64,000 nucleotides of DNA. Source: Rhodospirillales bacterium URHD0017 (GTDB lineage Bacteria; Pseudomonadota; Alphaproteobacteria; Reyranellales; Reyranellaceae). Numbering within the stretch: position 1 is the first letter of the stretch; each line of letters starts with the position of its first letter. The notes beneath the pieces are model-generated. The model made no database searches and had not been told where the DNA came from. It worked only from the letters and a program-made list of their open reading frames with translations. The position numbers and the translations under genes are program-made. Shown piece by piece: positions 43,606-53,016 of the stretch. The stretch spans positions 1 through 64,000 of the forward strand of contig FODP01000021.1 in the NCBI GenBank assembly GCA_900110395.1. Reading direction: 5' to 3'.

Positions 43606-45690
43606 TTGAAGGTGGTCAGGGATCTGCGCATTGCCGTCGACATCGGCGGCACGTTCACGGACGTGGTGTTGGAAGAGGGCGGGAAGCGGCTGACGCGCAA
43701 GCTGCTGACGACGCCGCAGCGACCCGAAGAGGCGGTTCTCGACGGTGTGCGGCTGATCCTGGCCGATGCCCGCTGTGGCTTCGGCGACGTCGCCGTTTTC
43801 GTGCACGGCACGACGCTTGCCACCAACGCCGTGATCGAAAGGCGCGGCGCGCGCACGGCGCTTCTGGCCACCGAGGGCTTCCGTGACGTCCTCGATATCG
43901 CCAACGAAAGCCGCTACGACCAGTACGACCTCACCATCGAGAAGCCCAAGCCGCTGGTGCCGAGGGCGCTGCGCTTCACCGTGCCCGAGCGCATGGACGT
44001 GCACGGCCATGTCCGCCTGGCGCTCGACGAGAAGGCGGTGTGCGAGGCCGCGCGCAGGCTCAAGAGCGAAGGCGCTGAAAGCGTTGCCGTCGCCTTCATG
44101 CATGCCTACGCCAATCCCCAGCATGAGCGGCGCACGCGCGACATCCTCAAGGAGGAACTGCCCGGCGTCTGGATCACGCTGTCGAGCGAGGTCTGTCCCG
44201 AGGTGCGCGAATATGAACGCACCTCGACGGCGGTCGCCAACGCCTATGTCCAGCCGATGATGGACTCTTATCTCGAGCGCATGCAGGCGGCCCTCGCGGC
44301 GGAGAAATTTGCCGGCACCATCTATCTCGTGACCTCGGGCGGCGGCCTCACCGCCATCGCCACGGCGCGGCGCTATCCGGTGCGGCTGATCGAATCGGGC
44401 CCGGCCGGCGGCGCTATTTTTGCGGCGCAAGTCGCCGCGCGCGCGGGCGAAGCCCGGGCGCTCAGCTACGACATGGGTGGCACCACGGCCAAGATCTGCC
44501 TGATCGACGACTACAAGCCGCATACCGCGCGGCTGTTCGAGGTCGACCGCGCCCAGCGCTTTCTCAAGGGGTCGGGCCTGCCGGTGCGCATCCCGGTGAT
44601 CGAGATGGTCGAGATCGGCGCGGGCGGCGGCTCGATCGCGCGTCTCGATGCCCTGAAGCGCGTGACGGTGGGGCCGGAGAGCGCCGGCGCCGAGCCGGGT
44701 CCGGCCTGCTACGGCCGCGGCGGCAGGCACCCCGCGGTGACCGACGCCAACGTCGTGCTGGGCACCATCGATCCGCATGATTTTGCCGGCGGCAGCATCG
44801 AGCTCGATCTCGGCGCGGCCAACGGCGCGCTGGAGCGCGACGTCGCCGAGGGTATCGGGCTCTCGACCGAGATGGCGGCCTACGCCGTCTACGAGATGGT
44901 GTCGGAGAACATGGCCAGCGCGGCGCGCGTGCATGCCGTCGAGCGCGGCGCCGTGGTCAACCAGTACAATCTCATCGCCTTCGGCGGCGGCGCGCCACTG
45001 CATGCCGCGCGCGTCGCCGAGAAGATCGGGGTGAAGCGCGTGATCGTGCCGCCCAATGCCGGCGTCGGCTCGGCCGTGGGTTTCCTCGCGGCGCCGGTGT
45101 CCTACGAGCTGGTGCGCAGTCGTTATATGCGGCTCGACGGGTTCGATGCGGAGGCGGCCAGCGAACTCCTGAAAGAGATGAGCGCCGAGGCAACCGCCCT
45201 GGTCGCCCCGGGCGCGCGCGGCATGGCAACCTTCGAGCGCCGCGTCGCCTTCATGCGCTACGTCGGCCAAGGCCACGAGATCGTGGTCGAGCTGCCGCCG
45301 CGGCCCCTGCAGGCGTCGGATGCGCAGGCGCTGCGCGAGGCCTACGAGCGCGACTATGCCGTGCTGTTCGAGCGCCACATCCCCAACGCCGCCATCGAAA
45401 TCCTGAGCTGGTCGGTCCAGGTCTCGACCGAGGCCAAGCTGCCGGCCAAGCAGGGTGCGGCGCCCGCCATGCCGCTGCCCAAGCCGGTCGGCAAGCGACC
45501 GGTGTTCGACGGCCGCAGCGGCCGCACCACCGAGGTGCCGGTCTATCGACGCGAGGCCCTGCCGCCGGGCAGTGCCTTCCCGGGGCCGGCCATCGTCGCC
45601 GAGGACGAGACCTCGACCTATATTTCAGCCAGTTTTGCCGCGCATATCGATGCCTCCGGCTGTATCGTCATGGACCGCAAGGACGCGTGA
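43606..45690 (+). CDS. hyuA: Hydantoinase/oxoprolinase subunit A
   Basis: A 694-residue ATP-dependent ring-opening hydrolase subunit. It has the phosphate-binding start AVDIGGTFTDVVLE, HGTTLATNAVIERRGAR, TSGGGLTAIATARRYPVRL, LSYDMGGTTAKICLID, GAGGGSIARLDA, GPESAGAEPGPACYGRGG and the late FGGGAPLHA. It belongs with N-methylhydantoinase A, 5-oxoprolinase and acetone carboxylase beta subunits. The start is TTG 43606, a rare codon supported by MKVVRDLRIAVDIGG. The B subunit begins seven bases after its stop. Confidence 0.93.
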   Translation: MKVVRDLRIAVDIGGTFTDVVLEEGGKRLTRKLLTTPQRPEEAVLDGVRLILADARCGFGDVAVFVHGTTLATNAVIERRGARTALLATEGFRDVLDIANESRYDQYDLTIEKPKPLVPRALRFTVPERMDVHGHVRLALDEKAVCEAARRLKSEGAESVAVAFMHAYANPQHERRTRDILKEELPGVWITLSSEVCPEVREYERTSTAVANAYVQPMMDSYLERMQAALAAEKFAGTIYLVTSGGGLTAIATARRYPVRLIESGPAGGAIFAAQVAARAGEARALSYDMGGTTAKICLIDDYKPHTARLFEVDRAQRFLKGSGLPVRIPVIEMVEIGAGGGSIARLDALKRVTVGPESAGAEPGPACYGRGGRHPAVTDANVVLGTIDPHDFAGGSIELDLGAANGALERDVAEGIGLSTEMAAYAVYEMVSENMASAARVHAVERGAVVNQYNLIAFGGGAPLHAARVAEKIGVKRVIVPPNAGVGSAVGFLAAPVSYELVRSRYMRLDGFDAEAASELLKEMSAEATALVAPGARGMATFERRVAFMRYVGQGHEIVVELPPRPLQASDAQALREAYERDYAVLFERHIPNAAIEILSWSVQVSTEAKLPAKQGAAPAMPLPKPVGKRPVFDGRSGRTTEVPVYRREALPPGSAFPGPAIVAEDETSTYISASFAAHIDASGCIVMDRKDA

Positions 45691-45697
45691 GGAAAGC

Positions 45698-47371
45698 ATG
45701 AGCCAATCCAACAGCGTCGGCCTGATCGACCTGCAGATCATGTGGAACCGCCTGATCGCCGTGGTCGAGGAGCAGGCGCAGACCCTGATGCGCACCGCCT
45801 TCAGCCCGATCGTGCGCGAATGCGGCGACCTATCCGCGGGCGTGTTCGACCTCGAAGGCCGCATGCTGGCCCAGGCCGTGACCGGCACGCCGGGCCACGT
45901 CAATTCGATGGCCGAGTCGGTAAAGCACTTCCTGCGCTACTTCCCGGTCGAGACGATGAATGCGGGCGACGCCTACATCACCAACGATCCGTGGATGGGG
46001 ACCGGCCATCTCAACGACTTCGTCATCACCACACCGTGCTTCCGCAACGGCAAGCTGGTGGCGCTGTTCTCCTGCACCAGCCATCTCATGGACATCGGCG
46101 GCATCGGCTTCGGCCCGGATGCGACCGACGTGTTCATGGAAGGCCTCTACATTCCAATGCTGAAGCTGTTCGACCAGGGCAAGGTGAACGAGACCCTGAT
46201 GTCGATGATCCGCGCCAACACCCGCCTGCCGGTCGATACCGAGGGCGACGTCTACTCGCTGGCCGGGTGCAACGACGTCGGCGCCCGCCGCCTGGTCGAG
46301 ATGATGGACGAGTTCGGCATCGAGTCGCTCGACCAGCTCGGCGACCACATCATCGCCCGCTCGCGCGAGGCCGTGCTGGCCGAGATCGCCAAGCTGCCCA
46401 AGGGCACCTGGCACAACGAAATGATGATCGACGGCTATGACGAGCCGCTGACGCTCAAGGCCACGCTGACCATTTCCGACACCGGCATCCACGTCGACTA
46501 CGGCGGCACGTCGGCGGCCTCCGGGCGCGGCATCAACGTGCCGCATGCCTACACCACGGCCTATACCGTGTTCGGCCTGGGCTGCGTGGTGGCGACTCAC
46601 ATCCCCAACAACGCGGGCTCGCTCGAGCCGCTCACCGTGTCGGCGCCGGGAGACACCATCCTCAATGCGCCGAAGCCCAACGCCGTCGCCTCGCGTCACA
46701 TCATCGGCCAGATGCTGCCCGACGTGACCTTCGGCTGCCTGCGCCAGGTCGTGCCCGACCGCGTGCCGGCCGAAGGTACCTCTTGCCTGTGGAACATCAA
46801 CGTGCGCGGCCATGTGAAGGGCGGCGAGGGCGGCAACTACGGCTTCGGCATGGCCATCACCTCCAACGGCGGCACCGGCGCCAGGCCGGACAAGGACGGG
46901 CTGTCGGCCACCGCCTATCCCAGCGGCGTGCGCGGCACACCTGTGGAGATCGCTGAGACCCAGACGCCGCTGATCTTCTGGCGCAAGGAGTTTCGTCCGG
47001 ATTCGGGCGGCGCCGGCCGCACCCGCGGCGGGCTGGGCCAGATCATGGAGATCGAAAGCGGCATCGCCGAGCCGTTCGACTTGCTGGCGGCCTTCGACCG
47101 CATCGACTATCCGCCGCGCGGCCGCGACGGCGGCCGGGACGGCGAGGCGGGCTTCGTGGCGCTGAAGTCGGGCCAGACGCTGAAGGGCAAGGGCTTCCAG
47201 CTCATCCCGCCGGGCGACCGGCTGGTGGTGATGACGCCGGGAGGCGCCGGCATCGGCAAGCCCGTGGAGCGCGATCGCGTGCAGGTCGGCAACGACCTGG
47301 CCGACGGGCTGATCTCGCAAGAGACAGCCGAAACGGTTTACGCCTATAAGCCGCCGCGCGCTGCTGAGTAG
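45698..47371 (+). CDS. hyuB: Hydantoinase/oxoprolinase subunit B
   Basis: A 557-residue HyuB subunit. Conserved blocks are FSPIVRECGDLSAGVFD, AQAVTGTPGHVNSM, DAYITNDPWMGTGHLND, TSHLMDIGGIGFG, GTSAASGRGINVPHAY, VPDRVPAEGTSCLWN, and the C-terminal PDSGGAGRTRGGLGQ and TPGGAGIG. It acts with HyuA to open a five-membered cyclic imide or lactam with ATP. The ribosome site gaggaaag precedes ATG 45698. The substrate (hydantoin, N-methylhydantoin or 5-oxoproline) is undecided. Confidence 0.93.
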   Translation: MSQSNSVGLIDLQIMWNRLIAVVEEQAQTLMRTAFSPIVRECGDLSAGVFDLEGRMLAQAVTGTPGHVNSMAESVKHFLRYFPVETMNAGDAYITNDPWMGTGHLNDFVITTPCFRNGKLVALFSCTSHLMDIGGIGFGPDATDVFMEGLYIPMLKLFDQGKVNETLMSMIRANTRLPVDTEGDVYSLAGCNDVGARRLVEMMDEFGIESLDQLGDHIIARSREAVLAEIAKLPKGTWHNEMMIDGYDEPLTLKATLTISDTGIHVDYGGTSAASGRGINVPHAYTTAYTVFGLGCVVATHIPNNAGSLEPLTVSAPGDTILNAPKPNAVASRHIIGQMLPDVTFGCLRQVVPDRVPAEGTSCLWNINVRGHVKGGEGGNYGFGMAITSNGGTGARPDKDGLSATAYPSGVRGTPVEIAETQTPLIFWRKEFRPDSGGAGRTRGGLGQIMEIESGIAEPFDLLAAFDRIDYPPRGRDGGRDGEAGFVALKSGQTLKGKGFQLIPPGDRLVVMTPGGAGIGKPVERDRVQVGNDLADGLISQETAETVYAYKPPRAAE

Positions 47372-47423
47372 CGGCGGCCGAGACGTGGGGGTTCGGGGAA
47401 TCAACGAGCGAATGGGGTCTGCG

Positions 47424-48431
47424 ATGAAACTGGGACGTAGAGATGCCTTGAAGGCAGGCGTGGGAATGGGCGCCTTGCTGGGCGCACCGGCGATCGTGCA
47501 GGCACAGGCGGCGTTGAAGCTGCCGCTGGCCACGGTGTGGCCGGACGGCAACTTCCATACGATCAACGCCAAGAAGTTCGCCGAGGAGGTCAAGAGCGGG
47601 ACATCCGGCGCCGTCGAGATCGACGTCAAGTCGGGCGGTCAGCTGGGCTTCAAGGGACCCGAGCAGCTGCGCGCGGTGCGCGACGGGCTGGTGCCGATGG
47701 CCGACATCCTCAACATCCAACAGATCGGCGACGAGCCGATCATGGGCGTCGAGGGTATCCCCTTCATCTCCAACAACATCGAGGAGCTGAAGGTGCTGCA
47801 CAAGTACCTCCGGCCCGAATACGAAAAAGTCGCCCTGAAGAACAACCAGACCATCCTCTACATGGTGCCGTGGCCGACGCAGTACCTGCATCTCAAGGTC
47901 AAGTGCGAGTCGCTCGATGCGCTGAAGGGCATCAAGATCCGCGTGCCCGACAAGAACGCCCAGGACATGTGCAGCGCCATCGGCATGGCGCCGGCGTTGA
48001 TTCCCTGGGGCGAGACCATCGCCGCCCTGTCGTCGGGCGCCGTCGCCGGCGTCTCGACCTCGTCGGTGTCGGGCGTCGACGGCAAGTTCTGGGAGTTCCT
48101 GAAGTTCTTCCACCAGACCAACCACGCCTGGTCGTCCCAGATCGTCACGATCAACAACGACGCGCTGAAGAAGATCTCGCCAGCCAACCAGAAGGTGATG
48201 GTCGACCTCGCCAGGAAGCTTGAGCCCGACTTCTGGCAGGCGTCGCTCAAGGCCGACGCCGACAGCAACAAGAAGCTGACCGACGGCGGCATGACGCTGG
48301 TGCTTCCGCCGCCGGCGATGGTCGCGGACCTGCAGAAGAAGACGGCGCCGATGATCGCCGACTTCATCAAGCGCGTGCCGGCCGCCGAAAAACCGATCAA
48401 GGCCTATCTCGTCGAGATGAAGCGCGCGTGA
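47424..48431 (+). CDS. TRAP transporter solute-binding protein, DctP type
   Basis: A 335-residue periplasmic binding protein. The start MKLGRRDALKAGVGMG is a twin-arginine-like signal, with cleavage expected after VQAQA. The mature part has the DctP fold pattern (LATVWPDGNFHTINAKKFAEEV, SGGQLGFKGPEQLRAVRDGL, LKGIKIRVPDKNAQDM, the selectivity-region arginine in KIRVP, and PWGETIAALSSGAVAGV). It delivers an organic anion to the QM permease. ATG 47424 is preferred to 47412 because ggggtct spaces well. The GTG 47385 extension is unlikely. Confidence 0.88.
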   Translation: MKLGRRDALKAGVGMGALLGAPAIVQAQAALKLPLATVWPDGNFHTINAKKFAEEVKSGTSGAVEIDVKSGGQLGFKGPEQLRAVRDGLVPMADILNIQQIGDEPIMGVEGIPFISNNIEELKVLHKYLRPEYEKVALKNNQTILYMVPWPTQYLHLKVKCESLDALKGIKIRVPDKNAQDMCSAIGMAPALIPWGETIAALSSGAVAGVSTSSVSGVDGKFWEFLKFFHQTNHAWSSQIVTINNDALKKISPANQKVMVDLARKLEPDFWQASLKADADSNKKLTDGGMTLVLPPPAMVADLQKKTAPMIADFIKRVPAAEKPIKAYLVEMKRA

Positions 48432-49012
48432 GCGCGCACGGTCCGAACGCGAACGCAGGGGCGCCTCAGCCCCTGCGCTTCTTCCTCGATGCTATCGACA
48501 TGCTCGGCCGCCTCGATGGCTGGATGGGCGCGGCCTGCCTCGCGACGCTGACCTGCCTGATGCTGGGCGAGGTGCTGGTCCGCGCGCTGTCCGACATCTT
48601 TCCCTGGGTGCCGGCCGACATCCCGATCGCCTGGGAGTACAGCTCCTACCTGATGGCGGCGGCCTTCACCTTCGGTGCGGCCATGACCTTGCGCGCCGGT
48701 GGCCACATCCGCGTTACCCTGGTGGTGGCGCGCGTGACGCCCGCGACGCGGCGCTGGCTCGAGACGGTGCTGGCGGCGCTGGGCGTGGCCTTCACGGGCT
48801 TCCTCGCCAACGCCATGATCAATTTCACCTGGCGCAGCTTTTCGTCGGACCAGGTCTCGCTCTCCAGCGCCACCCCGCTGTGGATTCCCCAGGCCCTGGT
48901 GACCTTCGGCATTTGCCTGCTGGTGCTCCAGTTCGTGGCCCGCTTCTTCCAGGCGCTGCTCGGGCTGCCGCTGGAAGATGTCAGCATGCGCGCGGCCTCC
49001 GTCGCCGAATGA
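48428..49012 (+). CDS. TRAP transporter small permease, DctQ type
   Basis: A 194-residue inner-membrane protein with four hydrophobic segments, starting after a 15-residue soluble tail. The conserved pattern IPIAWEYSSYLMAAAFTFGAA and the polar LRAGGHIRVTLV are typical of DctQ. GTG 48428 overlaps the binding-protein stop by four bases. The next gene starts 23 bases later. It forms the QM permease complex with the following protein. Confidence 0.87.
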   Translation: MSAHGPNANAGAPQPLRFFLDAIDMLGRLDGWMGAACLATLTCLMLGEVLVRALSDIFPWVPADIPIAWEYSSYLMAAAFTFGAAMTLRAGGHIRVTLVVARVTPATRRWLETVLAALGVAFTGFLANAMINFTWRSFSSDQVSLSSATPLWIPQALVTFGICLLVLQFVARFFQALLGLPLEDVSMRAASVAE

Positions 49013-49035
49013 TCGCTCGCCGCCGCTAGATCACG

Positions 49036-50340
49036 ATGCTCGAGATCGTCATCGTCATGTTCGTCGTGCTGTTCGCCTTCCTGGCGGGCGGCCTGTGGAT
49101 CGGCTGGACGCTCGCAGTCACCGGCACCGTGCTGCTGGCGGTGTTCCGCGACATCCCGCTCGACAAGCTGCTGGCGCAGTACGCCTGGAACATCCTGACG
49201 ACGCAGGAACTGCTGGCCCTGCCGCTGTTCATCGTCATGGGGGAGATCCTGTTCCGCACCCGGCTGTCGCAGTCGCTTTTTCGCGGCCTGACGCCGTGGG
49301 CGGCGCTGCTGCCGGGCCGCCTCCTGCACGTCAACGTCATCGGCTGCTCGATCTTCGCCGCGATCTCGGGCTCGTCGGCGGCGACCACGCAGGTCGTCGG
49401 CCGCATCTCGCTCGCCGAGCTCCTGAAGCGCGGCTACTCCAAGGACGTTGCCGTGGGCTCGCTGGCCGGTGCCGGCACGCTGGGCTTCCTGATCCCGCCC
49501 TCCAACATCATGATCATCTACGGCGTGCTGGGCGACGTCTCGATCGCCAAGCTGTTCACCGCGGGCTTCATCCCGGGCTTCCTGCTCGCCGGCTGCTTCA
49601 TGGCCTGGATCATGATCCACACGGCGCTGAAGCCGGATCTCGTGCCGGAGGCCGAGCGCAAGGTCCGTCTGGCGTCGGCCGCCGAGTTCGCGACCTCGGT
49701 GCGCGAGCTGGGGCCAGCGGTGTTCCTGATCCTCTGCGTCCTGGGATCGATGTATGGCGGACTCGCCACGCCCTCGGAGGCGGCTGCCGTCGGTGTGCTG
49801 GGCGCGCTGGTCGTCGCTGGCCTGCAGGGCGAGCTGAAGGGCGGGGCGCTGCGCGCCATCGCCATCGGCTCGGTGCAGACCTGCGCCATGATCGCGGCGA
49901 TCGTGCTGGGCGCCTCGATCCTGGGCAGCGCCGCGGCCTTCCTCGGCATCCCGGCCGCGGTCGCCGCCTTCGTTTCCAGCCTCGGGCTCTCGCCCTTCAT
50001 GCTGATCGTGGCCCTGATCATCTTCTACCTGATTCTGGGCTGCTTCCTCGACGGCTTCAGCATGATCGTCATGACGCTCCCCATCGTCATGCCGATCGTG
50101 AAGACGGCCGGCTTCGATCCGATCTGGTTCGGCATCTTCCTGGTGCTGGTGGTCGAGATGGCCCAGATCACGCCGCCGGTCGGCTTCAACCTGTTCGTGA
50201 TCCAGGGCCTGACCGAGGACGGGCTGGGCTATATCGCCAAGGTGACCATGCCCTACCTGCTGATCATGGTGCTTTTCACCATGGTCATCGCGATCATCCC
50301 CGATATTGCCCTCTGGCTTCCGCGCTACCTCAGCAGCTAG
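49036..50340 (+). CDS. TRAP transporter large permease, DctM type
   Basis: A 434-residue inner-membrane transporter with about twelve hydrophobic segments. It has ALPLFIVMGEILFRT, the scaffold motif FAAISGSSAATTQVVG, LAGAGTLGFLIPPSNIMIIYG, GGLATPSEAAAVGVLGAL, DGFSMIVMTLPIVMPIV and EMAQITPPVGFNLFV, all hallmark DctM segments. It imports an acidic solute using an ion gradient. The ligand is not predictable from this gene, but the neighbours point to a nitrogen-containing acid. Confidence 0.92.
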   Translation: MLEIVIVMFVVLFAFLAGGLWIGWTLAVTGTVLLAVFRDIPLDKLLAQYAWNILTTQELLALPLFIVMGEILFRTRLSQSLFRGLTPWAALLPGRLLHVNVIGCSIFAAISGSSAATTQVVGRISLAELLKRGYSKDVAVGSLAGAGTLGFLIPPSNIMIIYGVLGDVSIAKLFTAGFIPGFLLAGCFMAWIMIHTALKPDLVPEAERKVRLASAAEFATSVRELGPAVFLILCVLGSMYGGLATPSEAAAVGVLGALVVAGLQGELKGGALRAIAIGSVQTCAMIAAIVLGASILGSAAAFLGIPAAVAAFVSSLGLSPFMLIVALIIFYLILGCFLDGFSMIVMTLPIVMPIVKTAGFDPIWFGIFLVLVVEMAQITPPVGFNLFVIQGLTEDGLGYIAKVTMPYLLIMVLFTMVIAIIPDIALWLPRYLSS

Positions 50341-50367
50341 TCTGGCCACGTTAAAAGGGGAGAGGGA

Positions 50368-51732
50368 ATGGAACCGCGCCAGGTCAAAACGGCGGCCGAT
50401 GCACGCCGCATCCTGCAGGAGCGCGGGCTGCGCCATGTGAAAGTCGGTGTCCACGACATCGACGGAATCCTGCGCGGCAAGTACCTGCACATCGACAAGT
50501 TCAGCTCCGCGCTCGACGGCGGCATGGGCTTCTGCGACGTGGTGCTGGGCTGGGATTCCAACGACCAGCTCTACGACAACGTCACCTACACCGGGTGGCA
50601 CACCGCCTATCCCGACGCCAACGTGCGCATCCTGCCCGAGACCTGCCGCGAGATCGCGACCGAGCCGGGCAATCTCCTGTTCCTCTGCGAGTTCGTCGAC
50701 AAGGCCGAGGAGATCTGCCCGCGCGGCATCCTGCGGCGGGTGCTGGCGCGCGCCGCCAAGCTCGGCTTCGAGGTCAAGGTCGGCTTCGAGTACGAGTTCT
50801 TCGTCTTCGCCGAGACGGCCTTCTCGATCCGCGAGAAGGGGTACAGGAACCTGAAGCCGATCTCACCGGGCTTCTTTGGCTACTCGATGCTGCGCAACTC
50901 GGTCCTGTCCGACTGGTACAAGGACCTGCTCGCCATGTGCGAGACGATGGACATGGGCATCGAGGGCCTGCACACCGAGACCGGCGCCGGCGTGCTCGAG
51001 GCCGCGCTCAGGGTCAAGGATGGCCTGCCGGCCGCCGACAGCGCCGCGCTGTTCAAGCTCTACACCAAGGTGCTGGCGCAGAAACGCGACTGGCTCGCGA
51101 CCTTCATGGCCAAGTGGTCCAAGGACTGGCCGGGCTGTGGCGGCCACATGCACATGTCGCTGTGGAAGGATGGCAGGCCGGTCTTCTTCGACGAGGCCGG
51201 CAGCCATCGCATGAGCGAGACCATGCGCCACTTCGTCGGCGGCCAGCGGGCGCTGATGCCCGAGCTTCTGGCCATGGTGGCCGCCAACGTGAATTCCTAC
51301 CGCCGCCTGATCCCGGGCTTCTGGGCGCCGACGGTGTCGAGCTGGGGCGTCGAGAACCGCACGACCTCGCTGCGCGTCATTCCGGGCTCAGCCAAGTCGA
51401 CGCGCGTCGAGTACCGTGTCGCCGCCGCCGACGCCAACCCCTACCTGGCGCTGGCTGCGGCCGTCGGCTCGGGCCTGTGGGGCATCGAGAACAAGGTCGA
51501 TCCCGGCGAGCCCATCAAGGGCAACTCCTACGAGATCGAGCATCCAGCCGAGCGGCAGCTGCCGCGCACGCTCATGGAGGCGGCGGGCAGGCTCAAGGGG
51601 TCAAAGGCGGCGCGCGAGCTGTTCGGCGACGCCTTCGTCGATCACTATTCTGCAACCCGCGAATGGGAAGAGCGTGAGTTCCGCAAGGCCATCACCGAGT
51701 GGGAGCTCGACCGCTATATGGAAATCATCTGA
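50368..51732 (+). CDS. Glutamine synthetase-family ligase (gamma-glutamyl ligase type)
   Basis: A 454-residue protein with a GS beta-grasp (about residues 15-105) and a catalytic barrel: FEYEFFVF (metal Glu), HTETGAGVLEAAL, GCGGHMHMSLW (ATP/metal His), NSYRRLIPGFWAPTVSSWGVENRTTSLRV and EYRVAAADANPYLAL. The length is that of GSI-like gamma-glutamylpolyamine/amine ligases (PuuA, GMA synthetase types), and the housekeeping GS adenylylation loop is not evident. It probably glutamylates an amine released by the pathway. The next gene starts at its stop codon. Confidence 0.86.
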   Translation: MEPRQVKTAADARRILQERGLRHVKVGVHDIDGILRGKYLHIDKFSSALDGGMGFCDVVLGWDSNDQLYDNVTYTGWHTAYPDANVRILPETCREIATEPGNLLFLCEFVDKAEEICPRGILRRVLARAAKLGFEVKVGFEYEFFVFAETAFSIREKGYRNLKPISPGFFGYSMLRNSVLSDWYKDLLAMCETMDMGIEGLHTETGAGVLEAALRVKDGLPAADSAALFKLYTKVLAQKRDWLATFMAKWSKDWPGCGGHMHMSLWKDGRPVFFDEAGSHRMSETMRHFVGGQRALMPELLAMVAANVNSYRRLIPGFWAPTVSSWGVENRTTSLRVIPGSAKSTRVEYRVAAADANPYLALAAAVGSGLWGIENKVDPGEPIKGNSYEIEHPAERQLPRTLMEAAGRLKGSKAARELFGDAFVDHYSATREWEEREFRKAITEWELDRYMEII

Positions 51733-52898
51733 TGCCTCAGTCTTTGGTCGGTAACTGGAACTATCCCACCTCGATCCGATTCGGCGCGGGACGCATCCGC
51801 GAATTGCCCGATGCCTGCAAGGCTGTCGGCCTCAAGCGCCCGTTGCTGGTCACCGATCCTGGCCTCGCCAAGCTGCCGATGATCTCCGACGCCATGCTCA
51901 GCCTGCGCAAGGCCGGGCTGGAGGTCGCGCTGTTCAGCGATGTGAAGCCCAATCCCGTGGCCAAGAATGTCGACTCGGGCGTGGCGGTGCTGCGTGCCGG
52001 CAAGCATGACGGCGTGATCGCCTGGGGCGGCGGCTCGGGTATCGACACCGCCAAGGCGATCGCCTTCATGGCCGGCCAGACGCGGCCCTTGTGGGACTTC
52101 GAGGACATCGGTGACTGGTGGACGCGCGCCAACCCGGCCGGGATCTATCCCTCGATCGCCGTGCCGACCACGGCCGGCACCGGCTCCGAGACCGGCCGCG
52201 CCGCTGTGATCACCAACCAGGAGACGCACACCAAGAAGGTGATCTTTCACCCGAAGATGATGCCGTCGATCGTCATCGCCGATCCCGAGCTGACGGTCGG
52301 CCTGCCGGCCAAACTCACCGCCGGCACCGGCATGGACGCCTTCATCCACTGCCTCGAAGCCTACTGCGCGCCGGGCTATCACCCCTATGCCGAAGGCATC
52401 GCCGTCGAGGGCATGCGTCTGGTGAAGGAAAACCTCGCGCGGGCGGTCAAGGATGGTCGGGACATCGAGGCGCGCGGCCACATGCTGGCGGCCTCGCAGA
52501 TGGGCTCGACGGCCTTCCAGAAAGGCCTGGGCGCCATCCATTCGTTGTCGCATCCGGTCGGCGCCGTGCTCGACACGCACCACGGGCTCACCAACGCCGT
52601 CGCCATGCCCTACGTGCTTAAGTTCAACCGCGCCGCCATCGACGAGAAGATCCAGCGCCTGGCGCGCTGGCTTGGCCTGCGCAACCCGACCTTCGACGGC
52701 TTCATGGAATGGAGCCTCGAGCTGCGCCGCCAGATCGGCATCCCGCATACCCTCGCCGAGCTCGGCGTGAAGGAAAGCCATCTCGACAAGTTCGCCGAGA
52801 TGGCCGCGGTCGATCCGACGGCCGGCGGCAACCCGGTGAAGGCCGGCGTGCCGGAGATGCGCAAGATGTATGAGGCCGCCGTGGCGGGAAGGTTGTAA
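51732..52898 (+). CDS. Iron-containing alcohol dehydrogenase
   Basis: A 388-residue group III alcohol dehydrogenase. The NAD loop WGGGSGIDTAKAIA and the diagnostic PTTAGTGSETGRAAVI are present. Metal ligands are the aspartate in AGTGMDAFIHCLEAYC and histidines in GAIHSLSHPVG and DTHHGLTNAV. ATG 51732 overlaps the preceding stop (tgatg). It should oxidise an alcohol or reduce an aldehyde derived from the imported substrate. I chose this start over an in-frame ATG 33 bases earlier inside the previous gene. Confidence 0.92.
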   Translation: MPQSLVGNWNYPTSIRFGAGRIRELPDACKAVGLKRPLLVTDPGLAKLPMISDAMLSLRKAGLEVALFSDVKPNPVAKNVDSGVAVLRAGKHDGVIAWGGGSGIDTAKAIAFMAGQTRPLWDFEDIGDWWTRANPAGIYPSIAVPTTAGTGSETGRAAVITNQETHTKKVIFHPKMMPSIVIADPELTVGLPAKLTAGTGMDAFIHCLEAYCAPGYHPYAEGIAVEGMRLVKENLARAVKDGRDIEARGHMLAASQMGSTAFQKGLGAIHSLSHPVGAVLDTHHGLTNAVAMPYVLKFNRAAIDEKIQRLARWLGLRNPTFDGFMEWSLELRRQIGIPHTLAELGVKESHLDKFAEMAAVDPTAGGNPVKAGVPEMRKMYEAAVAGRL

Positions 52899-52905
52899 TG
52901 CCGAA

Positions 52906-53012
52906 TCGTCATCCCGAGCGTAGCGAAGCGGAGCCGAGGGACCTCCTCTTGGGCTGCTGCCGCATGAACGGGTCCCTCCACTCCGCGCTTCGCGCTCCGG
53001 TCGGGATGACGA
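52906..53012. repeat. Intergenic palindrome, family E (long imperfect copy)
   Basis: The ends tcgtcatcccga (52906-52917) and tcgggatgacga (53001-53012) are perfect inverted copies. Further in, agcgtagcgaagcggagc pairs imperfectly with gctccgcgcttcgcgctc-like sequence. It fills the gap between the alcohol dehydrogenase and FAD oxidoreductase genes. The last bases (gatgacgaggtg) also supply the ribosome site of the next gene. Confidence 0.8.
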
Positions 53013-53016
53013 GGTG

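Noticed and set aside
43513..45378. About 620-codon open frame antisense to hyuA
   Set aside because: Same kind of shadow; hyuA has full family motifs on the other strand.
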